Source of the DNA: a virus
Virus record (IMG/VR): IMGVR_UViG_3300003324_000142
Location: 1-54,868 of that record
DNA: 54,868 nt
Strand: one strand, 5' to 3'
Part shown: positions 28,952-37,944 of the stretch, one piece after another
Layout of the letters: each line of letters begins with the position of its first letter
Numbering within the stretch: position 1 is the first letter of the stretch
Made by a program: the position numbers and the translations under genes
Notes under the pieces: generated by a model
Told to the model about the DNA's origin: nothing
Databases searched by the model: none
Seen by the model: only the letters and a program-made list of their open reading frames with translations

Positions 28952-31564
28952 TCAAACTCCCGGTTCGGTCATCTTAGCGTTGTGCGACAGAACGCCAGCG
29001 CTGATATATGTATGAGCATCGGACACGGTAATTTTTGCCACGCGCGCAACCCCATCCTCTTGCCCCATAGTATCCATTCGGACCCAACCGTCAATCCAGA
29101 ACCGGTGCGCCGCCGTGGTCCGGGGATAACCCTCGGCTCGATAGACGATCTCGTCGTCATGGAACGAAATGGCTTCGACCTGATAGGCGCCCCACCGCAT
29201 CGTGATTTCGTGCTGCGTCCACACCCAATCACCGACCCGAACGTCTGCTGCGGGCTTGGTCAATCCTGGCCCGCTGCGATCGTAATTCGCCATCAAGATC
29301 GGCGTGTCATCGGTCGGACATTGCCCGCCCGGAATGCCGCCGCCACCGCCGCCACCCGATCCGGTCGTGGGGACGCTGAAATAGCCGACGTAATGCCGCC
29401 CCGGATGGGCCGGCCCGACATGTGCGTCGTTGTCATCTTCATATAGGTTATACGTCACCGCACCACCGAGACGATCAGGATCGTCGTAGCCGATCGATCG
29501 GGTATCGCCAGCAGCAAGACCGGTCGCGATTGACGCCCCTGTGACGGACACGTCAGGATGTTCATCGGCATAACGACGTGTGTGATCATCGATTGTCAGA
29601 GTGCCGTCCGATCCGATGGTGACGACCTGAACACCGGCCGCAACCTCGACGATCCAACTATTATAAATCGCTTGCGCCGCACTGCCCTCGACAGCATTGA
29701 CCAGATAAGGCGGATCGTACCAATTGGATGGGGTGCCGCCGCTCGATACAGACCGCCAACGGACCAATTGCGGGACACTTTTATCGACTGACCCGCTGTA
29801 GGCGAACAGCTTGTCCATATCGACGTTCATTCGCGACCATCGGTCCGTTGCATCATCATTCCATTCGGACTGCGCGATGTATTGAAATTCGTATCGCACA
29901 TCCTCGCGAAAGGGCGTGTCGAACCGTGCTTCGATGCGATTGTTGTTGTATTCGATGACAACACCGGTTGGTAGCGACGGCGTAAATTCACTTTCAGTCG
30001 TTGCCGAATTGGGTTTCGGTTTTTCTTCACCCGGCAACAAGTTGAACCGATTTTCGTCCATCGGGACCATGCCGAGGGAACAGAAAAAACCACTTTCGTC
30101 TACCTCAACAGGGGTTACGATTTCATAATCGCCGGCAAAGGTGTTGTCGTAGTTGATGTTGACGATGCGCTCCTGCATCGCACGCAATCCCCGCAGACCA
30201 ACGGTCGGGGCAATCTTCTGGATCGGCTGCGACCGCATTCCGATGGATTTGGCGAGCCGCATTGCTTGGTTGTGGTTGTAGCACGTTGGGATGTCGACGG
30301 TCAGGAATGTATTGCCCTGTCCCGGATCATAATAGTTCGGATTGTACCAAGGCGCCGAAGGTTGCAGCGTGAAATTCGCATTGTGGTCGATATAGCGAAC
30401 GATCACACCCTGCGTTTCGCTTTCGCCATTTTGCGCTTCGACCGACTCCATCGTGATGATGTCACGGTTCGCTGACAAAACCAACGTCGGTGTTTCATAG
30501 TATCCGACACGCAACCATGTCTTGCCATCGTCGTTGAACACCAACTGACCATCACACGCCGTCATAATCTGTGTTTCGATGCTTGCCCGATCAACATTGT
30601 CCTGTGCTGCAATTGCGCACTCGTAGCGCGGTTGCATCGATTCGATGCCGGTGATGTTCTGATCGCAAATGTCGGCTTGCTCAGCGACGCGATCCCAATC
30701 GATATCGCTTTCAGGCTTTTTGCGACCGTAAGGATGCGTCCGCCACCATGCCCATATCAATTCATTGTTGCGGGACGGTTTGTATGTCGTGCGATCACCT
30801 AACACTTGATCTGGATCACGCGGATCGTACATGTTGGACCAGTCGGCAAGCAAAGCGACGTTCGGCTCACCGAGCCCGAGCGTTCCCCGCCAGCGATAGA
30901 CCTTGTACCGATCTTCGATCTTGATCGCCGCGCCGCGGATCACGCTGTATGTCGTGCCGACAAGCATGTGGGAAAGCGTGTCCCATTTTGTCGGAAACGC
31001 TGCCGCCAATTCGGATGCGCCAGTCGGGATCGGATTGGACTCGCTGTAGGTATGCGTCCAAACCTTGAAATAGCGTTTACCTTCGTCGGTGAATGCGGCG
31101 GTGGTCACATCGTTTCCGCTCAACGTCACCGGAATCGTATCGAGATAGACTTGCGGTGCGCCGGTCATAATGCTGTCGCAATGAACCACCAGATACCACA
31201 GGTTGCCGGCGCTATCGAACTCAGCGAACAGCACACCGCCGCCTTGCAACACCAGACCCGCATTGATCCAGCGGATTGGTTCTTCCTGTCGGACGTTGAT
31301 TTTTGCGGCGGTGATGTCTGACTTGGGTTTGAACAGCGCGCTGCTGATCAGGGAACCGGTGAGCGTGATTGCGACGGACCCTATGGCGATGATGAGGGAC
31401 GTTGCGGCTGCGGCGCTAATGCCGAGGGTGCCGGCTAAGGCAGCGCCGAGCCCCGGCGCGTAAATATTCAACGCCACGATCGCGCCGATCTCGACCACCG
31501 CCAGCAGAATTTTGCCAACCTTGCCGTAGCCATTCACCGGCCGATTGATCAGTCGTGCGCGCAT
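28952..31564 (-). CDS. Tail tip / central fibre protein ending in a Hint domain
   Basis: 870 aa from ATG 31564 (TGATG overlap); a GTG at 31567 is possible. The N-terminus has a hydrophobic stretch (LAVVEIGAIVALNIYAPGLG and onward), as in gpJ-like tail tip proteins. The main body (PRDPDQVLGDRTTYKPSRNN, DICDQNITGIESMQPRYECA, GNTFLTVDIPTCYNHNQAMR) matches the phage tip-attachment group. After a glycine run, residues 749-862 form an intein-like Hint domain. The protein sits between the NlpC-like gene and the distal fibre genes, as gpJ does. Confidence 0.8.
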   Translation of the reverse strand: MRARLINRPVNGYGKVGKILLAVVEIGAIVALNIYAPGLGAALAGTLGISAAAATSLIIAIGSVAITLTGSLISSALFKPKSDITAAKINVRQEEPIRWINAGLVLQGGGVLFAEFDSAGNLWYLVVHCDSIMTGAPQVYLDTIPVTLSGNDVTTAAFTDEGKRYFKVWTHTYSESNPIPTGASELAAAFPTKWDTLSHMLVGTTYSVIRGAAIKIEDRYKVYRWRGTLGLGEPNVALLADWSNMYDPRDPDQVLGDRTTYKPSRNNELIWAWWRTHPYGRKKPESDIDWDRVAEQADICDQNITGIESMQPRYECAIAAQDNVDRASIETQIMTACDGQLVFNDDGKTWLRVGYYETPTLVLSANRDIITMESVEAQNGESETQGVIVRYIDHNANFTLQPSAPWYNPNYYDPGQGNTFLTVDIPTCYNHNQAMRLAKSIGMRSQPIQKIAPTVGLRGLRAMQERIVNINYDNTFAGDYEIVTPVEVDESGFFCSLGMVPMDENRFNLLPGEEKPKPNSATTESEFTPSLPTGVVIEYNNNRIEARFDTPFREDVRYEFQYIAQSEWNDDATDRWSRMNVDMDKLFAYSGSVDKSVPQLVRWRSVSSGGTPSNWYDPPYLVNAVEGSAAQAIYNSWIVEVAAGVQVVTIGSDGTLTIDDHTRRYADEHPDVSVTGASIATGLAAGDTRSIGYDDPDRLGGAVTYNLYEDDNDAHVGPAHPGRHYVGYFSVPTTGSGGGGGGGIPGGQCPTDDTPILMANYDRSGPGLTKPAADVRVGDWVWTQHEITMRWGAYQVEAISFHDDEIVYRAEGYPRTTAAHRFWIDGWVRMDTMGQEDGVARVAKITVSDAHTYISAGVLSHNAKMTEPGV
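28979..29320 (-). other. Hint (bacterial intein-like) domain at the tail tip C-terminus
   Basis: In-frame residues 749-862 of the tail tip protein. The first residue is Cys in GGQCPTDDTPILM (block A), followed by RVGDWVWTQHE. AAHRFWIDGW supplies a later His, as in Hint domains. VSDAHTYISAGVLSHN gives blocks F and G ending in His-Asn. The next residue is Ala, not Cys/Ser/Thr, and only eight residues follow. It therefore fits a bacterial intein-like (BIL) domain more likely to cleave than to splice. Self-cleavage during tail assembly is inference. Confidence 0.75.
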
Positions 31565-31938
31565 CACACCTTCCAGGCTGCGGTGGGAGTGACAAACCGC
31601 TTGTTCAACTCGACGACACCCCGCTCAAGCCGTAGCGCAAACATGTCGCCGGTGCAAAGCGCGCCGATCCCCTGAATGACGACCACATCGCCCCGCTGCG
31701 GCTCACCTGACGCCCTTGGCGCGCCTGTCAGGTCGATCAGCCCCTCTGCACCGCCGTTCGCGTCCATATGAGCCTGTGCGCCAGATTCGGTGTCATAGGT
31801 GCCCCGGAACTGAACCGCCACGTCGCGATAGCCCGCCTGTGCCAGATAATCGCCGATGGACAGCAGGCAATCCGACGACCCCCATACATGCCCACCCCGC
31901 CGCCATACGCGCAGCGTCTGTTCGACCAGATCGGTCAT
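31564..31938 (-). CDS. Tail assembly protein, DUF6950/NlpC-like
   Basis: 124 aa; it starts in an ATGA overlap. HVWGSSDCLLSIGDYLAQAG carries the Cys of an NlpC/P60-like active site. The matching His is less clear; the sequence runs GDVVVIQGIGALCTGDMFAL. Small proteins of this kind lie directly before the tail tip gene in many siphoviruses and are thought to help tail assembly or local peptidoglycan opening. Confidence 0.75.
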   Translation of the reverse strand: MTDLVEQTLRVWRRGGHVWGSSDCLLSIGDYLAQAGYRDVAVQFRGTYDTESGAQAHMDANGGAEGLIDLTGAPRASGEPQRGDVVVIQGIGALCTGDMFALRLERGVVELNKRFVTPTAAWKV

Positions 31939-32600
31939 GGGACTTGGTAGGTCCGGTTGGCGAGCGCAGCGACGTATTCGCAGCCTTTATCGACTTGATC
32001 GGTCACGCCCATCTGCCGCGCGTATTCACGCTGCGTGGTGTCGTTGTAGGTTCGGTTTGGTGTGTTCGCACGCCCAAAATTGGCGTCTTTGGCAGCGATC
32101 GTCACCTTGTAGGATTTGACCAGAACACCGTTGGGGTCGACTGTCATACCTTCCGAGAATTTCGGGCTGCGCATCACCAATTGTTTGAAAAACCTGATCG
32201 GTATCGATGGTCGCAGACCTTCACCGTCTTTGAATATCACAAGAAAACACGTCAACGACCGCCCTGCAACGCGCCACTGATCCGCTTTCAGCGCTCGATA
32301 TAATTCACCGCTCGATTCGCCTGGTATGTCAGGGATCGTCATACTGAATTGGTATGAGGGACTTGAACCGTCACGACCATCTTGCAAACGTGGCGTCACA
32401 TGGATGTCTTGATTAGCGTCGTTGATCGTACCGAGCCATTCCTGACCGTCTGCGGTGAATAGACGACCCTTGCCTTGCCACATGCGCGTCGGGTAGCCGT
32501 CGAAATCATAAAACCACAACCGTCGACAGATCACGCGAATATCCGAAAGGACAGCCGCATCACCGAGATATTCCTCAAGCAGATCGTCGAATGGGCTCAT
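31935..32600 (-). CDS. Distal tail / minor tail protein
   Basis: 221 aa; ATGA overlaps at both ends. MWQGKGRLFTADGQEWLGTI and QFSMTIPDIPGESSGELYRA are typical of minor tail proteins between tape measure and tip. It is beta-rich without enzyme motifs. The role as tail-tip hub component comes from position and flavour. Confidence 0.7.
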   Translation of the reverse strand: MSPFDDLLEEYLGDAAVLSDIRVICRRLWFYDFDGYPTRMWQGKGRLFTADGQEWLGTINDANQDIHVTPRLQDGRDGSSPSYQFSMTIPDIPGESSGELYRALKADQWRVAGRSLTCFLVIFKDGEGLRPSIPIRFFKQLVMRSPKFSEGMTVDPNGVLVKSYKVTIAAKDANFGRANTPNRTYNDTTQREYARQMGVTDQVDKGCEYVAALANRTYQVP

Positions 32601-33256
32601 ACGATCGACTCGGAAAAAATGATTTTGCCGGGTTGGATCGCACCGACATTTTCAGCATCGTAAGTCGTTCGCACGTCTGCGATATTGCTGATCGTCCCGG
32701 TGAAAAACGGGCGATAATAGGCAGGGTCGCCGATTTCGATGTTCTTACGCAACGGCGGCTTGACAACCATTGTTGCAATTTGCGTGTCGTCGTCGAATGA
32801 AACCTCATCGATTTTGTATGTCGTACCGCTATGACCAATGACATGACCGGGACGTGCGACATCGCCGTATCCCGTCATGTTGACCTTGATCGTCGTCTCG
32901 CCTTCCTGAGCCGTAGCGGAATAGAACGCGGTGACATCGCCAGCCCACGGCACATCACCGGCCCAAAGTACGCCGCCGTCCCATGCGACCGGTCGGGATC
33001 GCGCGCTCAAAACCTGTGGGGTCGGCGCCAATCGGACGCGGAAGATTTCACCGTTGCCCTTCGACATCAGCCAACTCGACAGCGGAAATTCCCATTCGCG
33101 TACCTGTAACGCGATCTGCAATTCCAACACGGATCGCCCACCCGGTTCGGGTGAAATGATCCGCACAGCGCCGGCCGTATAGCCGCCCTCAACAGCGGCA
33201 CCCGGTACATGAAACAACTGCTTACTGACCGGCACGGTGGGAAAATTATAGATCAT
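32597..33256 (-). CDS. Minor tail protein
   Basis: 219 aa, coupled to its neighbours by four-base or shorter overlaps (TGATG with the tape measure stop). It is beta-rich with repeated Trp-Gly-Gly motifs (PVAWDGGVLWAGDVPWAGDV). Its place directly after the tape measure is that of a distal tail protein. I do not recognise a named family. Confidence 0.7.
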   Translation of the reverse strand: MIYNFPTVPVSKQLFHVPGAAVEGGYTAGAVRIISPEPGGRSVLELQIALQVREWEFPLSSWLMSKGNGEIFRVRLAPTPQVLSARSRPVAWDGGVLWAGDVPWAGDVTAFYSATAQEGETTIKVNMTGYGDVARPGHVIGHSGTTYKIDEVSFDDDTQIATMVVKPPLRKNIEIGDPAYYRPFFTGTISNIADVRTTYDAENVGAIQPGKIIFSESIV

Positions 33257-35781
33257 CAGACGACAGCCCCGCTCGTTTGATATTCGGCAATAATGCCGGG
33301 GATCGAGCGACGCAAATCATCCTTCGTCTGTTCCGCGGACTGACGGATCGATTGCGCCACATCGACGCTGCTGATCGCCCCGCTGATCGCGAACGTCTGG
33401 TTGATGCTGATCACCGGTGCCGGCATCGAACCAGCCCCGCCGTGAACCTGGACGCCAAGCGAGCCGTCGCGACCACGCTTGAGCGGCATGATCGCTTCCG
33501 GTCCCGCTTCGCCCATCAGACCGGTCCCCTTGGCGAATTTAAACAGCGTCGGCGTGGTCACAATGTCACGACCGTCGAACACATTGCCCTTGGCGTTCGC
33601 AGTCGGTTTGCCGCCGAACAAGCCGGCAACCGCCTTAATGAAGCCGCCTGCGCCGATGCCGTTCTTGCCGCCGTCGATCGCCGAATCGATCGCCAGATCG
33701 GTCAACTTGTCGATGACCTTGTTCAGCACGTTGAGGACGCTGTTGCCGAATGCGTTGAAAAATCCTTTGCCCTGTTCGAGCCCGTTCCGCAGATCGGACA
33801 CGAAGCCCTTCACACCGCTGCGAACGAAATCGAGCGCGTCCTTCATCTGCCGAACCGCTTCGGTGATGTGGTTGGTGCGAATTTCGCCTTCGGCAAGCGC
33901 ATGTGCCATCTGCTGCAATTGCGCGATCTGTTCCGGTGTAGCATTGATGAGGCGGGACAATTGGTCGCCGTACCACATTGTCTCATATTTGTAGCGCGAC
34001 ATCTCGTCGGCGGTCATGCCGATTTGGTTCTGCGCGTCTCGCATCGCTACCATCTGCTTTGCAAAATCGTCGCCGATCGACTTGAACGTCTTGGCATCCT
34101 CGAACACCACATCCGCGTGCGCCATTCGAGCCGCCAGATCATCGATAGCACGCGCATATTCCTTGGTGATCGGAATGCCCGCCTGCGTGGCTGCGTTCGT
34201 CAGATCGGTTGCGTGCTTGAGTTTCAGTGCCGCTTCGGTCGCAAGATTCAATCCGGCAGTATCGGCCTGCTTGGACGTGATGTAACGTTCGCCACCCGCA
34301 AGGATGTCGGCGAATTTCTCCGCTGGTGTCTTGGGTGTGCGTGGATGCGCCGTGCGGGTCTTTTTCAGTTTCTCATCGGTCTTGCCGAGCCCGTCCGCAA
34401 TGGACCGCAACTTGTCGCCGAGTTTGCTGGCCTGATCGCTCACCCATGTCACAGCCTTAGTGAAATACTGCCCGTTGATCCCCTTGGCGATTTCATCACT
34501 GGCGATCGCGTTCAAATTGTCTGCCGCGCCAGCGTTAGGATTCGCGAGAGGATGATAGGACATCTTGCCGATCAGGTTCGGATCACCGCCACCGAGCCAT
34601 TTGGGGATGGCGGCATTCAAACGATTGATCTTCTCGATCCCGCTGTTCACCAGGTCCGTCATCGCGCGGTCGACCTGATTGGCGGTTTGGATCACCGCAT
34701 CGCCGATTGCCGCAGGCAACAGACGCCATGTTTTCTTGACTGCGTTGAAGCCGCCGACGAAGAAACCGACGATGTAGTTCATGCCCTTTTCGGCTGCACC
34801 CACGATGTCGACGCCGATTGCCTTGGTCAGATCGTCACGAAACGCTACCGCACCCGCGACAACCGCAAGCAGACCGGCAATCAGAATCGCAGGCAAGCCG
34901 ATCGCCGCCGTCATCGACGCGACGAGCCCCCACATCGCCTTCGTCAGCGTGACGACACCGGACGCGATGGTCGGCAGATTCCACAGGAGCATCGCCGCGC
35001 CGAACGCCGCCACATAGGGTCCAGCAGCCTCAAGAACGTCCGCCATACCGCGTAGAGCCGCCTGGCCCACCTTGACCCAATCGACCATCTGCAACAGCGC
35101 TGCAACGAGCCCGACGATGCCGATGGTGAGCAAGGATGTCGGGCTCAGCAGATTGGCAAACGCAGCGCCGAGATTTTTCAGCCCGCCGCCTGCGAACGCC
35201 GCGGACAATTGCGTTCCCTGCTGCAACGCAATGAGCATCGGCGACATGCCGGCTGCGGCGGTGACGCCGATGTCCTGAAACTGCGCGGCGATGTTCCCCG
35301 GCGTGGCCTGCAAACGATTGATGTTGTCGTTCGCGGCTGCGCCGAGGCGATCGAGCGACGATTTGGCCCCGTTCACCACCTTCGGCAAAGACGCCAGATG
35401 TTGCTGGTAGGCAATGACGTGAGCATCGGCCTGCTGCATTGCACGCCCAAGATTGAACGCTGACCCGCTGAGCCCGGTCATGCCCGATGCCGCAGCCACA
35501 GCCGCACGCTGCACGGTGCCCATTGCCGTGCTGGCATTGAGCGCCGCCTTGGTCGCTCCGTTACTCCCGGTCGCGGCCTGGCTCGCAGCATTGGCGAACG
35601 ACTGAATGCCGGTCGCAGCACCGCTTCCGGACCGGGTGATACCCGCAGCAGCCGTGTTGAACGCCTTGGTCGCATTCTCGGCCCGCTTGGCTGCGGGGAC
35701 CAGTTTGTCGAGCGCCGCTTCGCCCGCCTCAAGCTGCGACGTATCGACGGCAAACCCGAGGCGAGCCAGATCGTTCGACAT
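33256..35781 (-). CDS. Tape measure protein
   Basis: 841 aa, among the longest genes of the tail block. It starts LARLGFAVDTSQLEAGEAAL, typical of tape measure proteins. It continues as Ala/Gly/Gln-rich helix with hydrophobic segments (LLTIGIVGLVAALLQMV, GLPAILIAGLLAVVAGAVAF) that could enter the host membrane during DNA injection. The C-terminal part has KFAKGTGLMGEAGPEAIMPL, a conserved tape measure motif. It follows the frameshifted chaperone pair, as expected. Its length sets tail length. Confidence 0.9.
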   Translation of the reverse strand: MSNDLARLGFAVDTSQLEAGEAALDKLVPAAKRAENATKAFNTAAAGITRSGSGAATGIQSFANAASQAATGSNGATKAALNASTAMGTVQRAAVAAASGMTGLSGSAFNLGRAMQQADAHVIAYQQHLASLPKVVNGAKSSLDRLGAAANDNINRLQATPGNIAAQFQDIGVTAAAGMSPMLIALQQGTQLSAAFAGGGLKNLGAAFANLLSPTSLLTIGIVGLVAALLQMVDWVKVGQAALRGMADVLEAAGPYVAAFGAAMLLWNLPTIASGVVTLTKAMWGLVASMTAAIGLPAILIAGLLAVVAGAVAFRDDLTKAIGVDIVGAAEKGMNYIVGFFVGGFNAVKKTWRLLPAAIGDAVIQTANQVDRAMTDLVNSGIEKINRLNAAIPKWLGGGDPNLIGKMSYHPLANPNAGAADNLNAIASDEIAKGINGQYFTKAVTWVSDQASKLGDKLRSIADGLGKTDEKLKKTRTAHPRTPKTPAEKFADILAGGERYITSKQADTAGLNLATEAALKLKHATDLTNAATQAGIPITKEYARAIDDLAARMAHADVVFEDAKTFKSIGDDFAKQMVAMRDAQNQIGMTADEMSRYKYETMWYGDQLSRLINATPEQIAQLQQMAHALAEGEIRTNHITEAVRQMKDALDFVRSGVKGFVSDLRNGLEQGKGFFNAFGNSVLNVLNKVIDKLTDLAIDSAIDGGKNGIGAGGFIKAVAGLFGGKPTANAKGNVFDGRDIVTTPTLFKFAKGTGLMGEAGPEAIMPLKRGRDGSLGVQVHGGAGSMPAPVISINQTFAISGAISSVDVAQSIRQSAEQTKDDLRRSIPGIIAEYQTSGAVV

Positions 35782-36586
35782 TACGGCTTATCCTCCATCG
35801 CCCGACCGGCTTCGATCTCAACCGTCACGCCCGCGCAATATGCACGGTCCATCGCCGCGAGGATAGCAAATTCCCACGGATAGACAATATCGCCGGTCAA
35901 CTGCGACCAGGCCAGCCATTCGGACGGTGGAATGCGGTTACACACGCTGTCGGCGACACGACTGATCCGCTCGTCGCATTCAAAGTACCATTGCCAGATG
36001 TAATCGCCGGCTTCCGGTATGTCGATGGGCGGTGATGGGTGTCCGAACCGCCCGTTGTATTCACGACGAGTCAGATAGACCTCTTTCCCGTCGTCACCCT
36101 TGACCTTTCGTGTCGCTGTTTCGTACCGCGCGTATGTCGCTATCGCATCGACTAACTCCGACTGGATTTGCTGAAAAAACCCTCGTCGTCCTCGAATACC
36201 TCGCCCATCTGGTTGAGGAACCACGGTAGCGCCGTCGTAACCTCGTTGAAATTTTTCTTGTTGAACTCGGGCACCGATCCGTTGAACGACGGCATCTGAT
36301 CTTCGTCGTAGCCTTCGTCACCCTTCTTGCCGGTCGGATTGTACCATTCCCACCCGGTCGTCGCGGTGAATGCCAGATCGCGCCCGTTTTCTTCTTCCTG
36401 TTCCGCGGTCATGGACTTGCCGCGCTTGGTCAGCCGGATCGCATCGTCACGCAACTTGCGCCGGAAGCGCTTGAGCCGTTCATCCTGAATGCTCACCATC
36501 GACACACGGACGCCGAGCGGCATACCAGTGCCGGGATGCTTGATTTCGATCGTCTGTGCGTCGGGTTTGATCGTCGAAAGGTCCAT
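35781..36586 (-). CDS. Tail assembly chaperone, frameshift product (gpGT-like)
   Basis: About 268 aa: the 138 codons read from 36586 through the slippery site, then 130 codons in the -1 frame from 36173 to the stop at 35781. The T part continues QQIQSELVDAIATYARYE and ends FAILAAMDRAYCAGVTVEIE. The T frame has no convincing start of its own, and its stop touches the tape measure ATG (TAATG). In lambda-like phages the fusion and the shorter protein bind the tape measure and recruit tube subunits. Confidence 0.8.
36152..36586 (-). CDS. Tail assembly chaperone (gpG-like)
   Basis: 144 aa from ATG 36586 with AAGGAA upstream. The sequence (HPGTGMPLGVRVSMVSIQDE, then AFTATTGWEWYNPTGKKG) fits the Gpn/G chaperone group. 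Its last codons include the TTTTTTC slippery run, after which the zero frame stops within six codons (FFSKSSRS). Most ribosomes should make this short form and a minority the fusion. Confidence 0.82.
   Translation of the reverse strand: MDLSTIKPDAQTIEIKHPGTGMPLGVRVSMVSIQDERLKRFRRKLRDDAIRLTKRGKSMTAEQEEENGRDLAFTATTGWEWYNPTGKKGDEGYDEDQMPSFNGSVPEFNKKNFNEVTTALPWFLNQMGEVFEDDEGFFSKSSRS
36173..36179 (-). promoter_or_regulatory. -1 ribosomal frameshift site T TTT TTC
   Basis: On the minus strand the zero-frame codons GGT TTT TTC contain the heptamer T-TTT-TTC, a canonical X-XXY-YYZ site. Slipping back one base moves decoding from ...GFFS to ...GFFQQIQSE, the only frame that stays open to the tape measure. 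No obvious pseudoknot was worked out downstream. Confidence 0.8.
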
Positions 36587-36588
36587 TG

Positions 36589-36867
36589 TCACAATTCCTT
36601 CCAATGCGGGTTGAGTCGTTTGAATGATCTGTAGCGAGCATGTTTATATTCGTCACTTTCGTTTGTCGCGTTCCGAAAGTCCGTCAAGATGCACGAACGA
36701 TCATGCGAAACAAGGTTTGCATTCGCAGCCGCTTTGTGAAAATATTCGACAAGTTTGTCGTTTACACCATATGCCGCCATCATATTCGCAGCGTAACTGA
36801 ACGGATATATCTCACCCTCGTCATCACTGATCAGATCGATGAGTTCGTTCACAGTCATCTCGGGCAC
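36589..36867 (-). CDS. Hypothetical protein between tail tube and chaperone genes
   Basis: 92 aa from a GTG at 36867, or 89 aa from the ATG at 36858; GAGGAC lies upstream of the GTG. The sequence is acidic at the start (MTVNELIDLISDDEGEIYPF) and basic at the end (HARYRSFKRLNPHWKEL). Its stop lies two bases before the chaperone start. It is AT-richer than its neighbours. Function unknown. Confidence 0.55.
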   Translation of the reverse strand: MPEMTVNELIDLISDDEGEIYPFSYAANMMAAYGVNDKLVEYFHKAAANANLVSHDRSCILTDFRNATNESDEYKHARYRSFKRLNPHWKEL

Positions 36868-36883
36868 GGTGTCGTCCTCACAA

Positions 36884-36917
36884 GAAAAAGGGTGCCGACA
36901 TCCTGCGCCAGCACCCC
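36884..36917 (-). terminator. Factor-independent terminator after the tail tube gene
   Basis: On the minus strand a GGGTGC ... GCACCC stem (36916-36911 with 36895-36890) with a 15-base loop is followed by five T. It lies about 30 bases after the tail tube stop. Partial termination here would give more tube than downstream tail proteins. Confidence 0.7.
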
Positions 36918-36943
36918 AAAACTGTCAACCCGGTAAGATCGGA

Positions 36944-37474
36944 TTACGGCGTCGCGTCGACCGGATCGACCGTGATCTGCTTCTGCTGCAATCCGAGCGT
37001 GAACACTTCCAGGTCGAAGTCCTCGTTGCGCCCGTTCGGCTGCGTCGGACCGCTGATCAGGCCGCGGTTGTAGCGGATAGTCGGACTCGAACCAGTGAGA
37101 TCGTTCGGCGCGTCGTTGCCTTCGATCTTGAAGGCGTAGTTCAGGTTCGTGTCGGCGATCGACCGCATGATGACCTGACCGGGATCGTCCGGATCGCGCG
37201 CAACCTCGACGGTCGGCGAACCGGCATCGGTCATGCCCTTGGCCTTCTGGACGACATCATCGTCCCACGTATCGTAGGTGAGGATATTGGTTGACGAACC
37301 CGTTTCGCCGTGACTGCCGACGCCGGCCACCAAAACCCAGGTCAGCGCTTCGAAGCCGCTCTGATCCAACTTGGTCGGCTGCGGGGTGGCACACACGTAG
37401 AATTTCTTCTGCGCGTTGGTATTGAAGAAACCTGCGGCGAGCGAGGCGCCGAGGATGGCCTTGATCTGTTTCAT
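36944..37474 (-). CDS. Major tail protein (tail tube)
   Basis: 176 aa from ATG 37474. It starts MKQIKAILGASLAAGFFN, then has the beta-rich body of tube proteins (TWVLVAGVGSHGETGSSTNI, TVEVARDPDDPGQVIMRSIA). Position between tail terminator and chaperones, and a terminator directly downstream, support the assignment. The hydrophobic N-terminal leader is shared with several other proteins of this phage and is unusual for a tube protein. Confidence 0.75.
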   Translation of the reverse strand: MKQIKAILGASLAAGFFNTNAQKKFYVCATPQPTKLDQSGFEALTWVLVAGVGSHGETGSSTNILTYDTWDDDVVQKAKGMTDAGSPTVEVARDPDDPGQVIMRSIADTNLNYAFKIEGNDAPNDLTGSSPTIRYNRGLISGPTQPNGRNEDFDLEVFTLGLQQKQITVDPVDATP

Positions 37475-37532
37475 GTCGGTGCCCCTATATGGATGGACGC
37501 CCACGCCTATCACGGACGCGAGCGGCTTGCAA

Positions 37533-37943
37533 TCACCCTCGATACGACCGGTAGCGAATCGAACAGCCGTAGAGCGTTTCGTCGTCCTGCGGGATCGAAC
37601 CCGTGAAATCGGGCTGCTCGTAGATTTGCACCCCGTCGACCATTCTGCCCTTGGCGAACCACCCTGCGATCGACGCGAGCGTTTCCAGCGGCGCATAGAT
37701 GCCGCCGCCATCCTTGGGCCAATGCAGAACCAGACGAAACAACCCCTGATAATTCTTCTCATCGCCCCAAAAGTCACCCTGACGATTGTTCGGTATCCAG
37801 ACGATTTCGACCCATTTGCCGTCGCTCGGGACATCGAAATTAACATCGATATACGCGACTGGCAACGTAGGCACTGACGACGCCGCTACAGCAGCCGTTA
37901 CACCTTGTTGCAGCGATGCGATGATTAGCGTTTCATCTTCCAT
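37533..37943 (-). CDS. Tail terminator (DUF4128-like)
   Basis: 136 aa. It has the order of small tail terminator proteins: an N-terminal helix (IIASLQQGVTAAVAA), PVAYIDVNFDVPSDGKWVEI, a conserved strand YQGLFRLVLHWPKDGG and a final strand TLYGCSIRYRSYRG. It lies just upstream of the tube gene, where lambda gpU-like proteins are found. It should cap the tube and join it to the head. Confidence 0.75.
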   Translation of the reverse strand: MEDETLIIASLQQGVTAAVAASSVPTLPVAYIDVNFDVPSDGKWVEIVWIPNNRQGDFWGDEKNYQGLFRLVLHWPKDGGGIYAPLETLASIAGWFAKGRMVDGVQIYEQPDFTGSIPQDDETLYGCSIRYRSYRG

Positions 37944-37944
37944 A

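Noticed and set aside
33277-35055. 592-codon ORF on the + strand
   Set aside because: It is exactly antisense to the tape measure gene, Arg/His/Asp-rich and without motifs; a typical shadow of GC-rich coding DNA.
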